Counted from the stretch's first letter, positions 37,884 to 47,366 are shown. The stretch is 64,000 bases of DNA from an uncultured Actinomycetes bacterium (GCA_903850565.1 CAINLV010000013.1:1-64000); one strand, 5' to 3'. The notes: generated by a model from the letters alone, not told the origin. Numbers and translations are program-made.

Positions 37884-38500
37884 TTTGTTGGAAGCAAATG
37901 TTTCGCGGGTTCGCTGTAATAGAAATCTGAAATCATGCCTTCATCATCTAGAACAAAACTGGTCACAGAGGCCAAGGTACATTGACGTTTTCGAGGATCG
38001 TGAATTAATTTCCGTCCTTCAATGGCAGATCGAAGAATCCAAATCGGCAATTGGTGCGATACACAGATGGCATCTTTTCCTTCGGCTAGATCTCTGGCTG
38101 CGAAAAGTGAGGCCAGCATTCGGGAAATCTGTTCCTCGTAGGGCTCGCCCCAAGAAGGTTTCCATGGGTTATAAAGATGGCGCCAAGACTTTGGGTGCTT
38201 CAAGACCCCGCTGCCAAATTCGAACTTCTGACCTTCAAAGACATTGGTAGCTTCAATTAATCGCGCTTCCGTATGAATCGGCAATCCATGTACTTTGGCT
38301 ACTGGTGCGGCGGTTTCTTGCGCGCGCTGCAATGGTGAAGCCAAAACCGCCCCGAGTGGGAGGTTTTTCGACCATTCACTGACCGCCACGGCCATATCTT
38401 GGCCGCGATCTGATAATCGCCAGCCGGGTTGGCGCCCATAGAGAATCTTCTCTGGATTTTCGACTTCGCCGTGGCGAAGAAAATGAATGGTAGCCCCCAT
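37880..38500 (-). CDS. Histidine phosphatase family protein
   Basis: A 206-residue soluble protein with the phosphoglycerate-mutase fold. HFLRHGEVENP carries the RHG catalytic motif, with a second conserved Arg/Glu region in SPLQRAQETA and a late catalytic His in ICVSHQLPIW. Substrate is unknown; actinobacterial members at this locus are often simply named MSMEG_4193-type or phosphoglycerate mutase. It heads the operon with the cytochrome c maturation genes. TATGCT lies six bases before the ATG, and no ribosome site is seen. Confidence 0.85.
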   Translation of the reverse strand: MGATIHFLRHGEVENPEKILYGRQPGWRLSDRGQDMAVAVSEWSKNLPLGAVLASPLQRAQETAAPVAKVHGLPIHTEARLIEATNVFEGQKFEFGSGVLKHPKSWRHLYNPWKPSWGEPYEEQISRMLASLFAARDLAEGKDAICVSHQLPIWILRSAIEGRKLIHDPRKRQCTLASVTSFVLDDEGMISDFYYSEPAKHLLPTK

Positions 38501-38506
38501 GGGGCA

Positions 38507-38512
38507 AGCATA
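38507..38512 (-). promoter_or_regulatory. Candidate -10 (TATGCT) of the histidine phosphatase/cytochrome c operon
   Basis: TATGCT is followed by six bases and then the ATG at 38500. It stands back to back with a similar element for the divergent HAD gene in a 50-bp gap. Confidence 0.48.
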
Positions 38513-38538
38513 AAGGAGCCCGAAGGGGCAGGCTTCGC

Positions 38539-38544
38539 TAAGGT
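38539..38544 (+). promoter_or_regulatory. Candidate -10 (TAAGGT) of the HAD phosphatase gene
   Basis: TAAGGT is followed by six bases and then the ATG at 38551. Same layout as the divergent partner. Confidence 0.45.
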
Positions 38545-38550
38545 AGTGAT

Positions 38551-39330
38551 ATGGCGCTCAACCCAAAACGAGTTGCCTTCTTTGATGTCGATAATACGAT
38601 TTTGAAGGGCTCTAGCCTCTTCTTCCTCGGACGCGGCATGTATCAAAGGGGCTTCTTCACAAAACGCGAGATCTCAGCCTTTGTGCTGGCCAATCTCCGC
38701 TATCGGTTGACCGGCAAAGAGAATAAAGAGGAGATCGATCGAATTCAGAAAGCGGCCTGTGAATTTATTGGGGGCCACAACGTTAAAGAGCTGGAAACGA
38801 TTGGCTTGGAAATTTACGATGAATATGTCTCGGCCAAACTCTGGCAAGGCACCATTGAAATTGCCAATGAGCATTTGCGGGCTGGTGAAGAGGTCTGGCT
38901 AGTCACTGCAACGCCTATCGATATGGCCAACTTAATTGCCAAGCGGTTGGGTCTGACCGGGGCGCTTGGAACCATCGCCGAAGTCAAAGATGGAAAATAC
39001 ACCGGGAAAATGATTGGCAAACTGCTTCATGGCAAAGAGAAAGCGCTGGCAATCCAAGCGCTGGCTGCCGAAAAGAATATTGACCTGAGTAATTCCTTTG
39101 CCTATTCCGATAGCCATCACGATTTACCCTTGTTAGAGGCGGTCGGCCACCCTCGCGCGATAAACCCCGATGCCCTCTTGCAGATACGTGCGATTCGCGA
39201 CAATTGGCCAATCCATGAATTTCGGCGAGCGCGGGCGCTCTCTCGCTTCCTTGGTCCGATTTTGAGTCGGTTAGCTGCCCTGGCCACGCTATTTTCCCCG
39301 CGATCTGGCAAACGAAAGAATTCTGACTAA
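38551..39330 (+). CDS. HAD-IB family phosphatase
   Basis: A 259-residue protein of the SerB-like HAD subfamily IB. Motif I is FFDVDNTILKGSS (nucleophile Asp about 12), motif II is LVTATP, and motif III/IV is SYSDS-like (FAYSDSHHDLPLLEAVG). Substrates of this branch include phosphoserine and lysophospholipid-like compounds; none can be assigned here. The C-terminal 50 residues are basic, with a hydrophobic patch that may contact membranes. The start has no ribosome site. Confidence 0.87.
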   Translation: MALNPKRVAFFDVDNTILKGSSLFFLGRGMYQRGFFTKREISAFVLANLRYRLTGKENKEEIDRIQKAACEFIGGHNVKELETIGLEIYDEYVSAKLWQGTIEIANEHLRAGEEVWLVTATPIDMANLIAKRLGLTGALGTIAEVKDGKYTGKMIGKLLHGKEKALAIQALAAEKNIDLSNSFAYSDSHHDLPLLEAVGHPRAINPDALLQIRAIRDNWPIHEFRRARALSRFLGPILSRLAALATLFSPRSGKRKNSD

Positions 39331-39366
39331 CCCCTAGCCACCAATCATCGGTAATGTAGACCAGTT

Positions 39367-41529
39367 ATGTCGACACCATCCTTCGCCCAAGAGCTTCGCG
39401 ATAGAGATGACGCGGCAATTTCCGAACTATTTTCATTTCGCCCAGATCTGCTTACCCCAGTGCCAACTGACTTCAATGCCTTGGCTGGGCGAGCAAACTC
39501 GGTTCCAAGTTTAATTCGCGCGTTGGAATCGCTTAATCGTTGGCAACACGATCTGCTCATTGCCGCCAGTGTTTTAACGGAGCCGTTTTCGCTGGCCCAA
39601 TTAGTTGATCTAACGGACTTATCTGCGAAAGAGAGCACCCTTGAACTGTGGTCCCGCGGATTGCTTTATAAAGATGGAACAAAATATCGCTTACCTTCCA
39701 ACATTCGACCAATGCTCGGTGATGAGCCGGCTGGTCTTGGCCCATATTCACCGGTCCCCGTTGATCTTTCACCATTAAACGAAGCGCCAAAAGCCTCACT
39801 GGATGTTCTGGGTCGATTGGTATGGGGCCCACCCCGAGGTCAAATTTCTTCAGTATCCAAGCCCGGACCTGCAATTGGCTGGCTCTTGGAACACCACCTC
39901 CTTTTAGCCTTTGATTCCAAGACGGTGATCTTGCCGCGCGAAGTCGCCTTACATCTTCGTCATGGAAAGGTATATCGCGAGCTCTCCCACACCGCTCCGA
40001 AAATAACGGGCACGGTGCGCAAACAAAAAGATGTAGACCGAGCCGCGATTGCCAATATTTCAACCTTTATGCGCTGGACCGAAGAGTTGGCCCATAACTG
40101 GTCCGATGAACCTCCGGTCGCACTCCGAACTGGCGGTCTGGGCGTAAGAGATTTAAAGCGTTCGGCAGAGCACCTTGGAGTTGATGAGGCTTGCGCAGGA
40201 TTTGTCGCAGAGATTCTTTATTTAGCTGGATTAGTTGTCATTGATACTGATGATCAGATATTGCCCACACACGCCTTTGATTTGTGGATGACAAAAAATT
40301 CGGAAGAGCGATGGGAAAGTTTGGTCTCACTCTGGTTTGAAACCTCCAGAGTCAGCGGATTAATTGGAAAAAGTGAAGGTAAAAATATTGCACCGCTTGG
40401 GCCAGAGTTGGACCGAGTAGGAATTGCATCAACGCGCAAATCAATATTGCAATTGCTTGTGCGAAATCCAGAAATGGATCCAGACCTGGAAAGCATTCAA
40501 AAGAAAGTTCAATGGTTAAGCCCGCAACGCTTTACTCCGGAATATGTGCAATGGACTTTGCGAGAAGCAGAATGGTTGGGAATTACCGGCCAAGGTGCAA
40601 TCTCTAGTTTTGGAGCAGCCTACATTTCTGGTTCCGAAGAACTCGGTGTGGAGAAAGCCCTCCCAAATCCGGTTGATCACATTTTGATTCAAGCCGACAA
40701 CAGCGCCATCGCGCCGGGACCATTGACAATAGAACTATCAAACATGATTGGAACTATTGCCGATATCGAAAGCAGAGGCGGCGCCACCGTCTATAGATTT
40801 AGCGAAGCATCCATTCGCCGCGGACTTGATCATGGTCAGACTGGCGATCAAATAAAAGATTTCCTCAAGAAGACTTCCAAAACTGCTATGCCACAACCTT
40901 TGGAATATCTCATTAATGATGTGGCTAAGCGACACGGCCGGCTACGAGTAGGTCATGCCAATTGTTACCTTCGTTGCGAAGATGAAGGAATGATTCATCA
41001 AATCATGCATGACAAGCGGACCGAAGGATTGCGCCTTCGAAAATTGGCTCCGCAAGTAATCATTTCCGATTTAGAGATGAATGAAGTTTTGATTGGTTTG
41101 CGGGAAGCCGGTTATTTGCCCGCTATCGAAAATGCAACTGGGCTATTAATCTCCCAGCCTGCCGTTCGCAGAGCAAAGGCTCGACCACGACCCCCTCGCG
41201 TTCTCTCTGAAATTAGTAAGGCAAGTGAGCAACTGGTGCAATCTGCAGTTCGAATGTTGCGAGCTGGAGAGAAAGCCAGCGCCCACAAACCTCGGGATAT
41301 TCCCCGGACTACCGCCAATGAGACGATGGATCTACTGCACCAATACATAGAAGAACAAGCCAGTCTGACCATCGGCTACGCCGATACCAACGGTGGAGTA
41401 TCTAATCGGCTGATCGACCCGATCTCCATCTCCCTGGGCACCCTCTTGGCTCGAGATCATGCCACCGGCGAAATGCAGCATTTTCGGATCTCTCGGATTA
41501 CTGGGGTCAGCCCAGCCACCCAGTCGTGA
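39367..41529 (+). CDS. Helicase-associated domain protein (XPB partner), WYL-like C-terminus
   Basis: A 720-residue soluble protein without the helicase motifs. The middle part (about 340-600) resembles the helicase C-terminal-like/XPB-Ssl2 associated domain (PF13625 type). The last 55 residues, with a TIGYADTNGG...RLIDPISISLG...RDHATGE...FRISRITG pattern, resemble a WYL ligand-sensing domain. In actinobacteria a protein of this kind is commonly found beside XPB, and here XPB is two genes downstream. It probably binds DNA or helps load the helicase, but its mechanism is not established. A TAATGT hexamer lies nine bases before the ATG. Confidence 0.75.
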   Translation: MSTPSFAQELRDRDDAAISELFSFRPDLLTPVPTDFNALAGRANSVPSLIRALESLNRWQHDLLIAASVLTEPFSLAQLVDLTDLSAKESTLELWSRGLLYKDGTKYRLPSNIRPMLGDEPAGLGPYSPVPVDLSPLNEAPKASLDVLGRLVWGPPRGQISSVSKPGPAIGWLLEHHLLLAFDSKTVILPREVALHLRHGKVYRELSHTAPKITGTVRKQKDVDRAAIANISTFMRWTEELAHNWSDEPPVALRTGGLGVRDLKRSAEHLGVDEACAGFVAEILYLAGLVVIDTDDQILPTHAFDLWMTKNSEERWESLVSLWFETSRVSGLIGKSEGKNIAPLGPELDRVGIASTRKSILQLLVRNPEMDPDLESIQKKVQWLSPQRFTPEYVQWTLREAEWLGITGQGAISSFGAAYISGSEELGVEKALPNPVDHILIQADNSAIAPGPLTIELSNMIGTIADIESRGGATVYRFSEASIRRGLDHGQTGDQIKDFLKKTSKTAMPQPLEYLINDVAKRHGRLRVGHANCYLRCEDEGMIHQIMHDKRTEGLRLRKLAPQVIISDLEMNEVLIGLREAGYLPAIENATGLLISQPAVRRAKARPRPPRVLSEISKASEQLVQSAVRMLRAGEKASAHKPRDIPRTTANETMDLLHQYIEEQASLTIGYADTNGGVSNRLIDPISISLGTLLARDHATGEMQHFRISRITGVSPATQS

Positions 41530-41539
41530 GCAAATACGG

Positions 41540-41545
41540 CAGAAT
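41540..41545 (+). promoter_or_regulatory. Weak candidate -10 (CAGAAT) of the M20 peptidase gene
   Basis: CAGAAT is followed by six bases and then the ATG at 41552. It matches the -10 consensus at 4 of 6 positions but lacks the leading T. Confidence 0.28.
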
Positions 41546-41551
41546 TAGCCA

Positions 41552-42628
41552 ATGACTTTCCTGGCTAACTTGCAAGCCTTGGTGGAATGTGAATCTCCAA
41601 GCGAAGATTTATCCGCCTGTCACAAGGTAATCGAACTTGCGCAGGAAATTACTTCAGCACATCTGGAAGTCCCGGCCACGATTCACAGCGAAGCAGGTCG
41701 TCCCATTCTTTGGTGGGGAAGTAAAACCCCGAAGGTCTTGGTCTTGGCGCATCTAGATACCGTCTGGCCAATCGGATCCTTCACACCCACCTGGCTCATT
41801 GAAGGCGATGTACTTCGAGGTCCGGGAGTATTCGATATGAAGGCGGGCTTTCTTCAAGTTATTTATGCGCTCAAAGATATCCCTGGCGTCCAAGCGGATG
41901 TCGCAATTTTGGCAACTACCGATGAAGAGTTAGGAAGCCAGAGTTCGCGGGAATTCATCAAATCAGCATCCAGAAATGCCCAAGCTGTTTTAGTTGTTGA
42001 GTCCTCCCTTGCCGGCAAAGTAAAGACCGCTCGTAAAGGAACGGCCATGTATCGAATCACCGCGATAGGTCGAGCCGCACATGCAGGTCTTGAACCGGAA
42101 AAAGGAATCAACGCCACTACCGAAATTGCTCGACTAGCCCTGAAAATGGCTGAATTAGAAAATGTCGAATGCGGCACAACGGTTACGCCCACCATGATGT
42201 CTTCTGGAACATCAACCAATACCGTCCCGGCGGCAGCAACTTTAGATATTGATATTCGTTCATTTGTGGAATCAGATTTAGTTCGAGTCGACCAAGCGAT
42301 TCGAACTCTGCAAGCAAGCCATCCAGAAGCTCGGCTAGAAATAAGTGGTGGAATTAATCGGCCACCTATGGAATATAAATCTGCGCAAGCTCTCTATGAA
42401 AAACTAGAGAAAGTTGCTGCTGAGATTGGCTTGGAACCTATCGGTCACGCTGCCGTCGGTGGTGCTAGCGATGGAAACTTTTCCGCCTCCGTTGGAACTC
42501 CGACCTTGGACGGTTTAGGTGCGGTTGGCGGAGGAGCACACGCAAGGGATGAACATATATTGATTTCTTCTATTCAAAATCGAATCACACTACTAACTGC
42601 TTTTATTAAGGAACTCATTCGTGTCTGA
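41552..42628 (+). CDS. M20 family metallopeptidase (carboxypeptidase G2-like)
   Basis: A 358-residue zinc peptidase. VLVLAHLDTVWP holds the first metal His and Asp, GPGVFDMKAGF the bridging Asp, ATTDEELGS the catalytic Glu pair, and a late GGGAHARDEHI the last metal His. A dimerisation domain lies in the middle (about 165-275). Layout and motifs are closest to glutamate carboxypeptidase (CPG2) relatives, which remove C-terminal Glu or similar residues. No signal peptide is seen, so it acts in the cytoplasm. Its end overlaps the XPB start by 8 bp. Confidence 0.88.
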   Translation: MTFLANLQALVECESPSEDLSACHKVIELAQEITSAHLEVPATIHSEAGRPILWWGSKTPKVLVLAHLDTVWPIGSFTPTWLIEGDVLRGPGVFDMKAGFLQVIYALKDIPGVQADVAILATTDEELGSQSSREFIKSASRNAQAVLVVESSLAGKVKTARKGTAMYRITAIGRAAHAGLEPEKGINATTEIARLALKMAELENVECGTTVTPTMMSSGTSTNTVPAAATLDIDIRSFVESDLVRVDQAIRTLQASHPEARLEISGGINRPPMEYKSAQALYEKLEKVAAEIGLEPIGHAAVGGASDGNFSASVGTPTLDGLGAVGGGAHARDEHILISSIQNRITLLTAFIKELIRV

Positions 42629-44261
42629 TGGCCCATTGATTGTCCAAAGCGATAAAACTCTTCTCTTAGATATTGATCACCCACTCTCGGATGAGTGTCG
42701 CCGGGCTATTGCCCCATTTGCGGAATTAGAAAAGTCGCCCGAACATATTCATACTTATAGATTGACCCCGCTTGGATTGTGGAATGCCCGCGCAGCCGGT
42801 CACGATGCTGAGCAAGTCATTGACACACTTTTGAAGTACTCGCGTTACGCCGTGCCTCACGCACTGTTGGTAGATGTGGCCGACACGATGTCTCGTTACG
42901 GCCGACTTCGATTAGAAGCGCATCCAGTCCACGGACTGACCCTAGTTTCCAACGATCCAGCGGTGCTTCGAGAAGTAACCAGAGGCAAGAAAGTCGCCCC
43001 AATGCTTGGATTACAACTTGATGATGAAACCATTGTGGTGCATCCAGGACAACGCGGGTTTCTCAAGCAAGCGCTCTTAAAACTTGGCTGGCCAGCCGAA
43101 GACTTCGCCGGTTATGTCGATGGCGAACACCATGAAATCGCATTAAAACAAGATGGTTGGCAAATAAGACGGTATCAAGAACTTGCTGCTGAAGGTTTCT
43201 GGCATGGTGGCTCTGGTGTTGTAGTTCTTCCTTGTGGTGCTGGAAAAACCATCGTTGGTGCAGCAGCAATGGCACACGCAAAGGCAACGACTTTAATTTT
43301 GGTAACGAACACCATTGCAGCCCGACAATGGCGGGATGAACTACTGAAAAAAACGACTTTGCACGAAGATGAAATCGGTGAATACTCCGGCGCAAAGAAG
43401 GAAATCAGACCGGTAACCATTGCTACATATCAAGTGATGACCACGCGGAAGCAAGGTATCTACGCTCACTTAGATCTTTTCGATGCCATCGACTGGGGCC
43501 TAATTATTTATGACGAAGTCCACCTCTTACCAGCACCGATCTTTCGTTTTACCGCAGATATTCAATCCCGTCGTCGACTTGGATTGACCGCAACTTTAGT
43601 TCGTGAAGACGGAATGGAAGGTGAAGTTTTCTCATTAATTGGTCCCAAGCGTTATGACGTTCCTTGGAAAGAAATCGAAGCCCAAGGTTATATTGCGCCG
43701 GCAGATTGTGTTGAAGTTCGGATATCGCTAACCGATGACGAACGATTGAATTATGCAACCGCTGAAGCCGAAGACCGATACAGATTCTGCGCTACTACTG
43801 CCACCAAAAGAAAAGTTGCCGTTGCTCTTGCACATAAGCACGCAAATGAACAAGTTTTAATCATTGGCCAGTACTTAGATCAATTGGATGCCTTGGGTGA
43901 AGAATTAGGTGTCCCAGTCATTAAGGGCGATACGCCAGTCAAGGAACGAGAACGATTATTTAACCTTTATCGATCAGGTGAAATTAAATGTTTGGTCGTT
44001 TCCAAAGTAGCTAACTTCTCTATCGATTTGCCAGAGGCAACGATCGCTATCCAAGTTTCCGGAACTTTTGGTTCTAGACAAGAAGAGGCACAACGCTTGG
44101 GTCGAATTCTTCGTCCGAAAGCTGACGGCCACGGTGCGCGCTTTTATTCGCTAGTTGCGCGCGATACTGTCGATCAGGATTTCGCGCAGAATCGCCAACG
44201 ATTCCTGGCCGAACAAGGTTATGCCTATCGAATTATTGATGCCGACGAAGTTCTTTCTTAA
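42621..44261 (+). CDS. DNA repair helicase XPB (Ssl2-like)
   Basis: A 546-residue superfamily 2 helicase. Walker A is PCGAGKT (204-210), the Walker B box is DEVH (298-301), and the XPB-specific RED triad lies in VREDG near residue 328. A thumb-like segment follows before the second RecA-like domain, which ends with QVSGTFGSRQEEAQRLGRILRP (motif VI). The N-terminal about 170 residues form a damage-recognition-like domain. Bacterial XPB is a 3'-5' DNA helicase of uncertain repair pathway. It starts at GTG within the end of the peptidase gene. Its 3' end overlaps the convergent glutaredoxin-like gene by 29 bp. Confidence 0.93.
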   Translation: MSDGPLIVQSDKTLLLDIDHPLSDECRRAIAPFAELEKSPEHIHTYRLTPLGLWNARAAGHDAEQVIDTLLKYSRYAVPHALLVDVADTMSRYGRLRLEAHPVHGLTLVSNDPAVLREVTRGKKVAPMLGLQLDDETIVVHPGQRGFLKQALLKLGWPAEDFAGYVDGEHHEIALKQDGWQIRRYQELAAEGFWHGGSGVVVLPCGAGKTIVGAAAMAHAKATTLILVTNTIAARQWRDELLKKTTLHEDEIGEYSGAKKEIRPVTIATYQVMTTRKQGIYAHLDLFDAIDWGLIIYDEVHLLPAPIFRFTADIQSRRRLGLTATLVREDGMEGEVFSLIGPKRYDVPWKEIEAQGYIAPADCVEVRISLTDDERLNYATAEAEDRYRFCATTATKRKVAVALAHKHANEQVLIIGQYLDQLDALGEELGVPVIKGDTPVKERERLFNLYRSGEIKCLVVSKVANFSIDLPEATIAIQVSGTFGSRQEEAQRLGRILRPKADGHGARFYSLVARDTVDQDFAQNRQRFLAEQGYAYRIIDADEVLS

Positions 44262-44487
44262 ATCGTTCGGGATTAATTCGCCAAAAGTCATGTGGCGCTC
44301 CATTGATGAGCGTCACCGGTACATGCTCACCATATTCGGACTCTAAATCTGCAGAGCCATCGATCAACTTGATTTCTAACGAGAATTGCACCTCGTTCTT
44401 TACTTCTTCTTGAATCTGAATAATCTGCTCCTTGGCGACATCGCACAAGTGACAATTCGCCCTGGAATAGACCAGTACCTCAATCAT
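44233..44487 (-). CDS. Glutaredoxin-like protein
   Basis: An 84-residue thioredoxin-fold protein. The active-site CxxC is in SRANCHLCDVA (residues 12-15), and the cis-Pro region is HVPVTLING. Matches small glutaredoxin-like/DUF836 proteins that carry out thiol-disulfide exchange in the cytoplasm; the partner is unknown. The ATG overlaps the stop of the upstream unknown gene (ATGA), and the 3' end overlaps XPB. Confidence 0.85.
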   Translation of the reverse strand: MIEVLVYSRANCHLCDVAKEQIIQIQEEVKNEVQFSLEIKLIDGSADLESEYGEHVPVTLINGAPHDFWRINPERFKKELRRHQ

Positions 44488-44819
44488 TTCGACTCTTTTG
44501 ATGTGATAAATCGGTCAGCGATCTCCTGAATCACAATCGTTGCGTTGCCCTTTGCCTGTACGAGGGAGTTCTCAAAACTCTTCAATGTCGCCGTGACACT
44601 GGTTTCGGTGATTGTTCCGACTAACGGTCCAAAGCGATCAGCAAAAAGTTCGTGAGTTATTCGAGAGATTGCTTTAGCAAGGTCATCTCTAGCCTGGTCC
44701 AGAGTCGGTTCTTGTGGCTTATCGGTCAAGAGTCCGCGAGAGGTCACTTCCCTTTTTGCTCGAAGGAAGCTTTCCTGTGCGGTTGCTGAAAATTTGCTCT
44801 TAGAAGCGCTCGTTGGCAT
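44484..44819 (-). CDS. Uncharacterised small protein
   Basis: A 111-residue soluble, largely helical protein that I do not recognise. It is rich in Ala, Thr, Ser and charged residues, lacks Cys, and has no signal peptide or membrane helix. The ATG at 44819 is preferred because AGAGG stands 8 nt upstream; an ATG two codons earlier (44825) is possible. It overlaps the glutaredoxin-like gene by ATGA, so the two are probably made together. The coding call rests on the open frame, ribosome site and coupling. Confidence 0.65.
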   Translation of the reverse strand: MPTSASKSKFSATAQESFLRAKREVTSRGLLTDKPQEPTLDQARDDLAKAISRITHELFADRFGPLVGTITETSVTATLKSFENSLVQAKGNATIVIQEIADRFITSKESK

Positions 44820-44854
44820 CTGCATATCCTCTCAGACTGCTAGCGTTTTCCGTT

Positions 44855-47242
44855 GTGCGGGGTAAAAAATTAGCTATCTCGGTGGCACTCTCCGCTGTGG
44901 GAATGGTCACTCTACTTTCCTACGCACCCGTGGTGGCAACGGCACAAACGGTTAGATCGGTTCCGGCGCCCTGGGTAAATCTTTACGGTGGCAATTTTGC
45001 CAAATCCGGGAAAACTTCGCCGACTCCAACCACCCCATCACCAAAAGCGGGCCATCTCGATTCGAAAACGCTATTCAATATTAGTTATGTTGGAGTTCCA
45101 GAAAATGTTAAGCCGGCAGTCCAAGCCGCAATTGATGTTTGGGCCAATAATTTTCCTTCAACGGTTCCAATCAATGTGACCACCAACTGGATCAAACAAA
45201 CTTCCGCTGGAGTCTTAGCATCGGCAACCCCTGGAAAATACTTCAACGGTTTCGCGGGCGCGCCAGATAAGACCCTGTGGTATCCATCAGCGCTGGCAAA
45301 TGCCCTTGCCGGCAAAGATGTAGATCCAAGTCATGCCGAAGTCACCATAAAAATAAACTCCGCCGTAAGTGCGGCTTTCTATCTGGGCATTGATGGCAAA
45401 TGCCCAACCGGGCAATATGACTTAGAAACTATCCTGATCCACGAAATTGCACATGGCTTGGGATTCTTATCTGATAATTCCTTCGACACTTATTTTTCAT
45501 TTGGATCGATTGAACAACCCACGCCGTTCGATGCATATGCACAATTGTCTGACGGAAGAAGACTTATGGACGTTCCCTCTCCTTCGCTGGAACTCGGGAA
45601 GGTACTTAGACATCAATTGGTCTGGTCTGGAAGCAATGCTGTCAATGCAAATGGTGGCGTCAAGCCAATTCTCTATACGCCATCCACCTACGAAGATGGT
45701 TCTTCCATAAGCCACTTGGACGAAAGCACCTTCGCGAACAGCGGAGCGAATGCCTTAATGACTCCGAATTTGTCGGCTGGCGAAGTAATACATGAACCAG
45801 GTCCAATACTTTTAGCAATGTTTGATGACATGAGATCAAAACCCACTGCTGGACTTTCGCTAGAAATCCCAACCGCGCCCAGAAATGTCAAGGCAATCGT
45901 TGGCGACAAATCTGCAATTTTAACTTTTGATCCACCTGCAAACGCCAGGGCAGCCCAAGTACGAACTTATACGATCAAAGTGAATCCCACTGGCGCAGAA
46001 ATCACCGCCGTTTCTAGTCCAGTAGTAATTCCAAAATTAGCCAACGGATCTACCTATAATTTTGGGATTACCGCAAGAAATGATTTGGGAAATTCTGAAG
46101 TTGCGGTGACAAATGCAATAACTCCGCAAGCTCCGTGGCCGAGCACGATTATCGACGGTGCCGCGAGCGCAAAATACTTAGCCGTGGGCACTTTTCAAAC
46201 CAAGCCAATCATCGTTTATACCGACACCTTGCGCCAACAAATTAAGTTAGCGACCTGGACAGGTAAGGCTTGGACCAGAACCATCATCGATGGAAATTCC
46301 GGTTCGGGTGGGCGCACTAATCACGATGTATCTGGGAACCTATCTATTTGTACTGGCAAGATTGGGAAAAATGAAGTTCTCAATATCTTTTACTCTGATT
46401 TAGTTGATAAAGATTTACGTTATGCCGCTTTTGATGGAAAGAAGTGGAGTTTTCAAGTTGTCGATGGAAATGGTGCCAAAGTTCAACCCCTCACCGAACT
46501 TAATCGAGTTCGTACTTCCAGTGATGTCAGTGTTTCAAATGCTTGCGTGATGACTCCTGCTGGACTTCAGGTGTTTTATCGGGATGAAAGTCAAGGGGCT
46601 TTGCTGGGAGCGGTACAAGACGGAAATTCTTGGCGATATGAAGTAATCGACGGAGATCGAAATATCGATAACCGAACAACTGGCGATGTGGCATTTCACT
46701 TAGCCGCAATGGCAGTAGGAAATGGCGTCAATCTTGTTTACGATTCCGTTCTGGCGGTAAATGCAGAACGTCAACCAGTCCGAGGCGAACTTAGATCGGC
46801 AACTAGAAATTCGGCTTATCCAGAAGATTGGCAGTATGCCACTTTAGATGTGTCAGCCAATGCAACAGCGGTCGCCGGTTATTCCGTAAGTTTGTATCAA
46901 GTCGGAAAATCGATTCACACAATCTGGTTAGCTGGAACTGGAATTACGGTTCCAAAGGCCGATCAACTCCGGTGGAAAGACATAAGTACTTCGGCAGATC
47001 CAGTTTCTGTTACCACGGATTTATTTGGCCAACCAATGGGGCCAGTTGCGGTGGATTCGACTCGAGCAATCTTTGGCTGTAACTATCGTTTGTGCTCGAT
47101 AAACAAAACGGACCGCTCCATTAGATTAGTTTCCACTGGAAACTTCAAGGATTCGGTCCGGTCTGCTTGGATAACTTTTGGTGGTGCTAGATACGTCGTT
47201 GTTGGAGTGGGCGGAAAATTAACCGCCTTCAAACTTATTTAG
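44855..47242 (+). CDS. Secreted metzincin-type metalloprotease with FnIII and propeller-like repeats
   Basis: A 795-residue extracellular protein. A basic N-terminus, a hydrophobic stretch and an AxA-like site (VVATAQ) form a signal peptide. The catalytic domain has [12 protein letters not shown] (45440-45475), matching HExxHxxGxxD, and a Met-turn in ALMTP (Met codon at 45758), so the fold is metzincin with Asp as third zinc ligand. A fibronectin III-like domain follows (about 335-430). The rest has repeated blocks with a TIIDG/VVDG/VIDG motif, suggesting a beta-propeller or lectin-like module. Likely an exoenzyme that degrades proteins outside the cell. The GTG at 44855 begins a normal signal peptide; a TTG at 44813 would overlap the divergent gene. 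Confidence 0.82.
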   Translation: MRGKKLAISVALSAVGMVTLLSYAPVVATAQTVRSVPAPWVNLYGGNFAKSGKTSPTPTTPSPKAGHLDSKTLFNISYVGVPENVKPAVQAAIDVWANNFPSTVPINVTTNWIKQTSAGVLASATPGKYFNGFAGAPDKTLWYPSALANALAGKDVDPSHAEVTIKINSAVSAAFYLGIDGKCPTGQYDLETILIHEIAHGLGFLSDNSFDTYFSFGSIEQPTPFDAYAQLSDGRRLMDVPSPSLELGKVLRHQLVWSGSNAVNANGGVKPILYTPSTYEDGSSISHLDESTFANSGANALMTPNLSAGEVIHEPGPILLAMFDDMRSKPTAGLSLEIPTAPRNVKAIVGDKSAILTFDPPANARAAQVRTYTIKVNPTGAEITAVSSPVVIPKLANGSTYNFGITARNDLGNSEVAVTNAITPQAPWPSTIIDGAASAKYLAVGTFQTKPIIVYTDTLRQQIKLATWTGKAWTRTIIDGNSGSGGRTNHDVSGNLSICTGKIGKNEVLNIFYSDLVDKDLRYAAFDGKKWSFQVVDGNGAKVQPLTELNRVRTSSDVSVSNACVMTPAGLQVFYRDESQGALLGAVQDGNSWRYEVIDGDRNIDNRTTGDVAFHLAAMAVGNGVNLVYDSVLAVNAERQPVRGELRSATRNSAYPEDWQYATLDVSANATAVAGYSVSLYQVGKSIHTIWLAGTGITVPKADQLRWKDISTSADPVSVTTDLFGQPMGPVAVDSTRAIFGCNYRLCSINKTDRSIRLVSTGNFKDSVRSAWITFGGARYVVVGVGGKLTAFKLI

Positions 47243-47333
47243 CGTTACGACGCTGAATACGAGTCTTTTTCAGAAGTTTCTTATGCTTCTTCTTTGCCAT
47301 CCGCTTGCGACGCTTCTTGATTACTGAACCCAT
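47235..47333 (-). CDS. 30S ribosomal protein bS22 (AURKAIP1/COX24-domain type)
   Basis: A 32-residue, extremely basic protein starting [20 protein letters not shown]. It matches the tiny bS22 protein of mycobacterial ribosomes, which binds the 30S subunit near the decoding region. AAGGAG stands 4 nt before the ATG, a strong ribosome site. It is 33 bp after the secreted Ser/Pro-rich protein gene, downstream of proC, a neighbourhood also seen in other actinobacteria. Its 3' end overlaps the convergent protease gene by 8 bp. Easily missed by annotation because of its size. Confidence 0.92.
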   Translation of the reverse strand: MGSVIKKRRKRMAKKKHKKLLKKTRIQRRNAK

Positions 47334-47366
47334 GGTGCTCCTTCATTACATGGCAAGGGCAACTTG

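Noticed and set aside
37880-38500. Histidine phosphatase as the missing MenH
   Set aside because: It has the RHG phosphatase motif and no alpha/beta-hydrolase features.
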